Origin: UBA11996 sp964394975
Lineage (GTDB): Bacteria; Chloroflexota; Dehalococcoidia; Lucifugimonadales; UBA826
Direction of reading: 5' to 3'
Length of the DNA: 15,407 nucleotides
Assembly: GCA_964394975.1 (NCBI GenBank)
Contig: CAYMZR010000046.1
Coordinates: 1 to 15,407 of the forward strand
The notes below the pieces were generated by a model. The model worked only from the letters and a program-made list of their open reading frames with translations. It searched no databases and had not been told where the DNA came from. The position numbers and the translations under genes are program-made. Positions 15,023-15,407 of this stretch are shown here, in pieces (the stretch's first letter is position 1; each line of letters opens with the position of its first letter).

Positions 15023-15407
15023 ATGTGGCCTAAAATGTTAAATAGGAGAGTTGCATTAGGTATAGCAGCAGCCGCGTTAATCGGCGCTGGTATAGCTTGC
15101 GGCTCTTCTGACGAAGAAGCAGCACCTGCTGCCGCTCCTGCTGCCGCTCCTGCCGCTGCTCCTGCAGCCGCTCCTGCTGCCGCACCTGCTGCCGCTCCTG
15201 CTGCCGCTCCTGCAGCTGCTCCTGCAGCTGCCGCTGCTAAGCCTGCTGCTGCACCTGCCGCTGCTCCTGCAGCCGCCGCAAGCTCAGGCGGACCTAGCGG
15301 GCACGTTAAACTTGCTGCTGCAGACATCAACTCGCCAAACGGGTTGCCAAGATTCTGTACAGCTGGGTGTGCTGAGACTATTTATATGTCCGGTATAACA
15401 GATGTGC
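15023..15407 (+). CDS. Solute-binding lipoprotein (probable ABC family 5 substrate-binding protein), 3' end cut by window
   Basis: About 128 residues are visible before the window ends. The N-terminus (MWPKMLNRRVALGIAAAALI) is a signal peptide ending in GAGIAC; Cys26 is the likely lipidation site, although Gly replaces the usual Leu at -3. GSSDEE follows, then a 54-residue Ala/Pro linker (33-86) made of AAPA units, then GPSGHVKLAAADINSPN and ETIYMSGITDV. The last segment resembles the start of family 5 (peptide/opine) ABC substrate-binding proteins, where an early strand leads to a conserved region before the GITDxLF-like motif. The family call is tentative because over three quarters of the domain is missing. 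A good promoter and Shine-Dalgarno precede it, and it may head a transporter operon beyond the window. Confidence 0.7.
   Translation, partial: MWPKMLNRRVALGIAAAALIGAGIACGSSDEEAAPAAAPAAAPAAAPAAAPAAAPAAAPAAAPAAAPAAAAAKPAAAPAAAPAAAASSGGPSGHVKLAAADINSPNGLPRFCTAGCAETIYMSGITDV
15119..15280 (+). repeat. 12-base-period Ala/Pro coding repeat (AAPA linker)
   Basis: About a dozen copies of a GCN-GCN-CCT-GCN unit encode AAPA tetrapeptides, with one interruption (AAAAKPAAA). Third codon positions vary among copies (GCT, GCC, GCA), while Pro is CCT throughout. The repeat forms a flexible tether between the lipidated cysteine and the binding domain. Such tracts are prone to slippage and misassembly, so copy number should be treated with care. 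The long Ala-rich frame on the opposite strand is a shadow of it. Confidence 0.85.

Noticed and set aside
14992..15330. A 112-codon leftward frame rich in Ala and Gly
   Set aside because: It is the complement of the GC-rich Ala/Pro repeat in the solute-binding lipoprotein, which has a signal peptide, strong ribosome-binding site and promoter in its own frame.
1..15407. CRISPR arrays, insertion sequences, integrases or prophage genes
   Set aside because: I saw no regularly spaced repeats, transposase or recombinase motifs, or terminal inverted repeats flanking a gene.

Overview
The window looks like a piece of an uncultured, fairly AT-rich bacterial genome, most likely a marine Chloroflexota of the SAR202 kind (inference, moderate confidence). 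The hints are: a luciferase-family flavin oxidoreductase, a type II haloacid dehalogenase and a DHDPS-family aldolase side by side; several lipoproteins; a solute-binding lipoprotein with a long Ala/Pro linker; and a cytochrome c maturation cluster that departs from the proteobacterial order. A run of exactly 100 N inside one gene shows that this is a scaffolded assembly.

Left part (1-3165). The window opens inside dnaA, read leftward and cut off in its DNA-binding domain. It is followed by about 730 bases without a convincing gene. That stretch is rich in inverted repeats and is a possible, unproven, origin-side region. A leftward metal (probably zinc) ABC-transporter binding protein follows, with a clear sigma-70-type promoter. 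It shares a divergent intergenic region with the next gene, and this region carries a 19-bp tandem repeat.

Centre (3166-9647, all rightward). An inositol-monophosphatase-family phosphatase is followed 7 bases later by a trypsin-like S1C (HtrA/Deg type) lipoprotein protease, which is interrupted by the assembly gap. After a weak terminator-like hairpin comes a cytochrome c maturation (System I) block: ccmH, ccmF, a short CcmI-like membrane protein, and a 391-residue exported/membrane protein. The last two are joined by a 4-base overlap. A small two-CxxC zinc-ribbon protein closes this run.

Right part (9664-14691, all leftward). In transcription order this holds a DHDPS/NAL-family aldolase, a four-helix membrane protein, and then a tight operon: HAD dehalogenase, LLM flavin oxidoreductase, PD40 beta-propeller lipoprotein and MBL-fold hydrolase. 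The operon gaps are 16, -8 and -10 bases. It could be a small catabolic or detoxification module, but its substrate cannot be read from sequence.

Right edge (14692-15407). A divergent intergenic region has a good promoter and a strong Shine-Dalgarno sequence in front of an incomplete solute-binding lipoprotein. That protein has a 54-residue Ala/Pro tetrapeptide-repeat linker behind its lipidation cysteine. I found no tRNA, rRNA, CRISPR array, insertion sequence or integrase.
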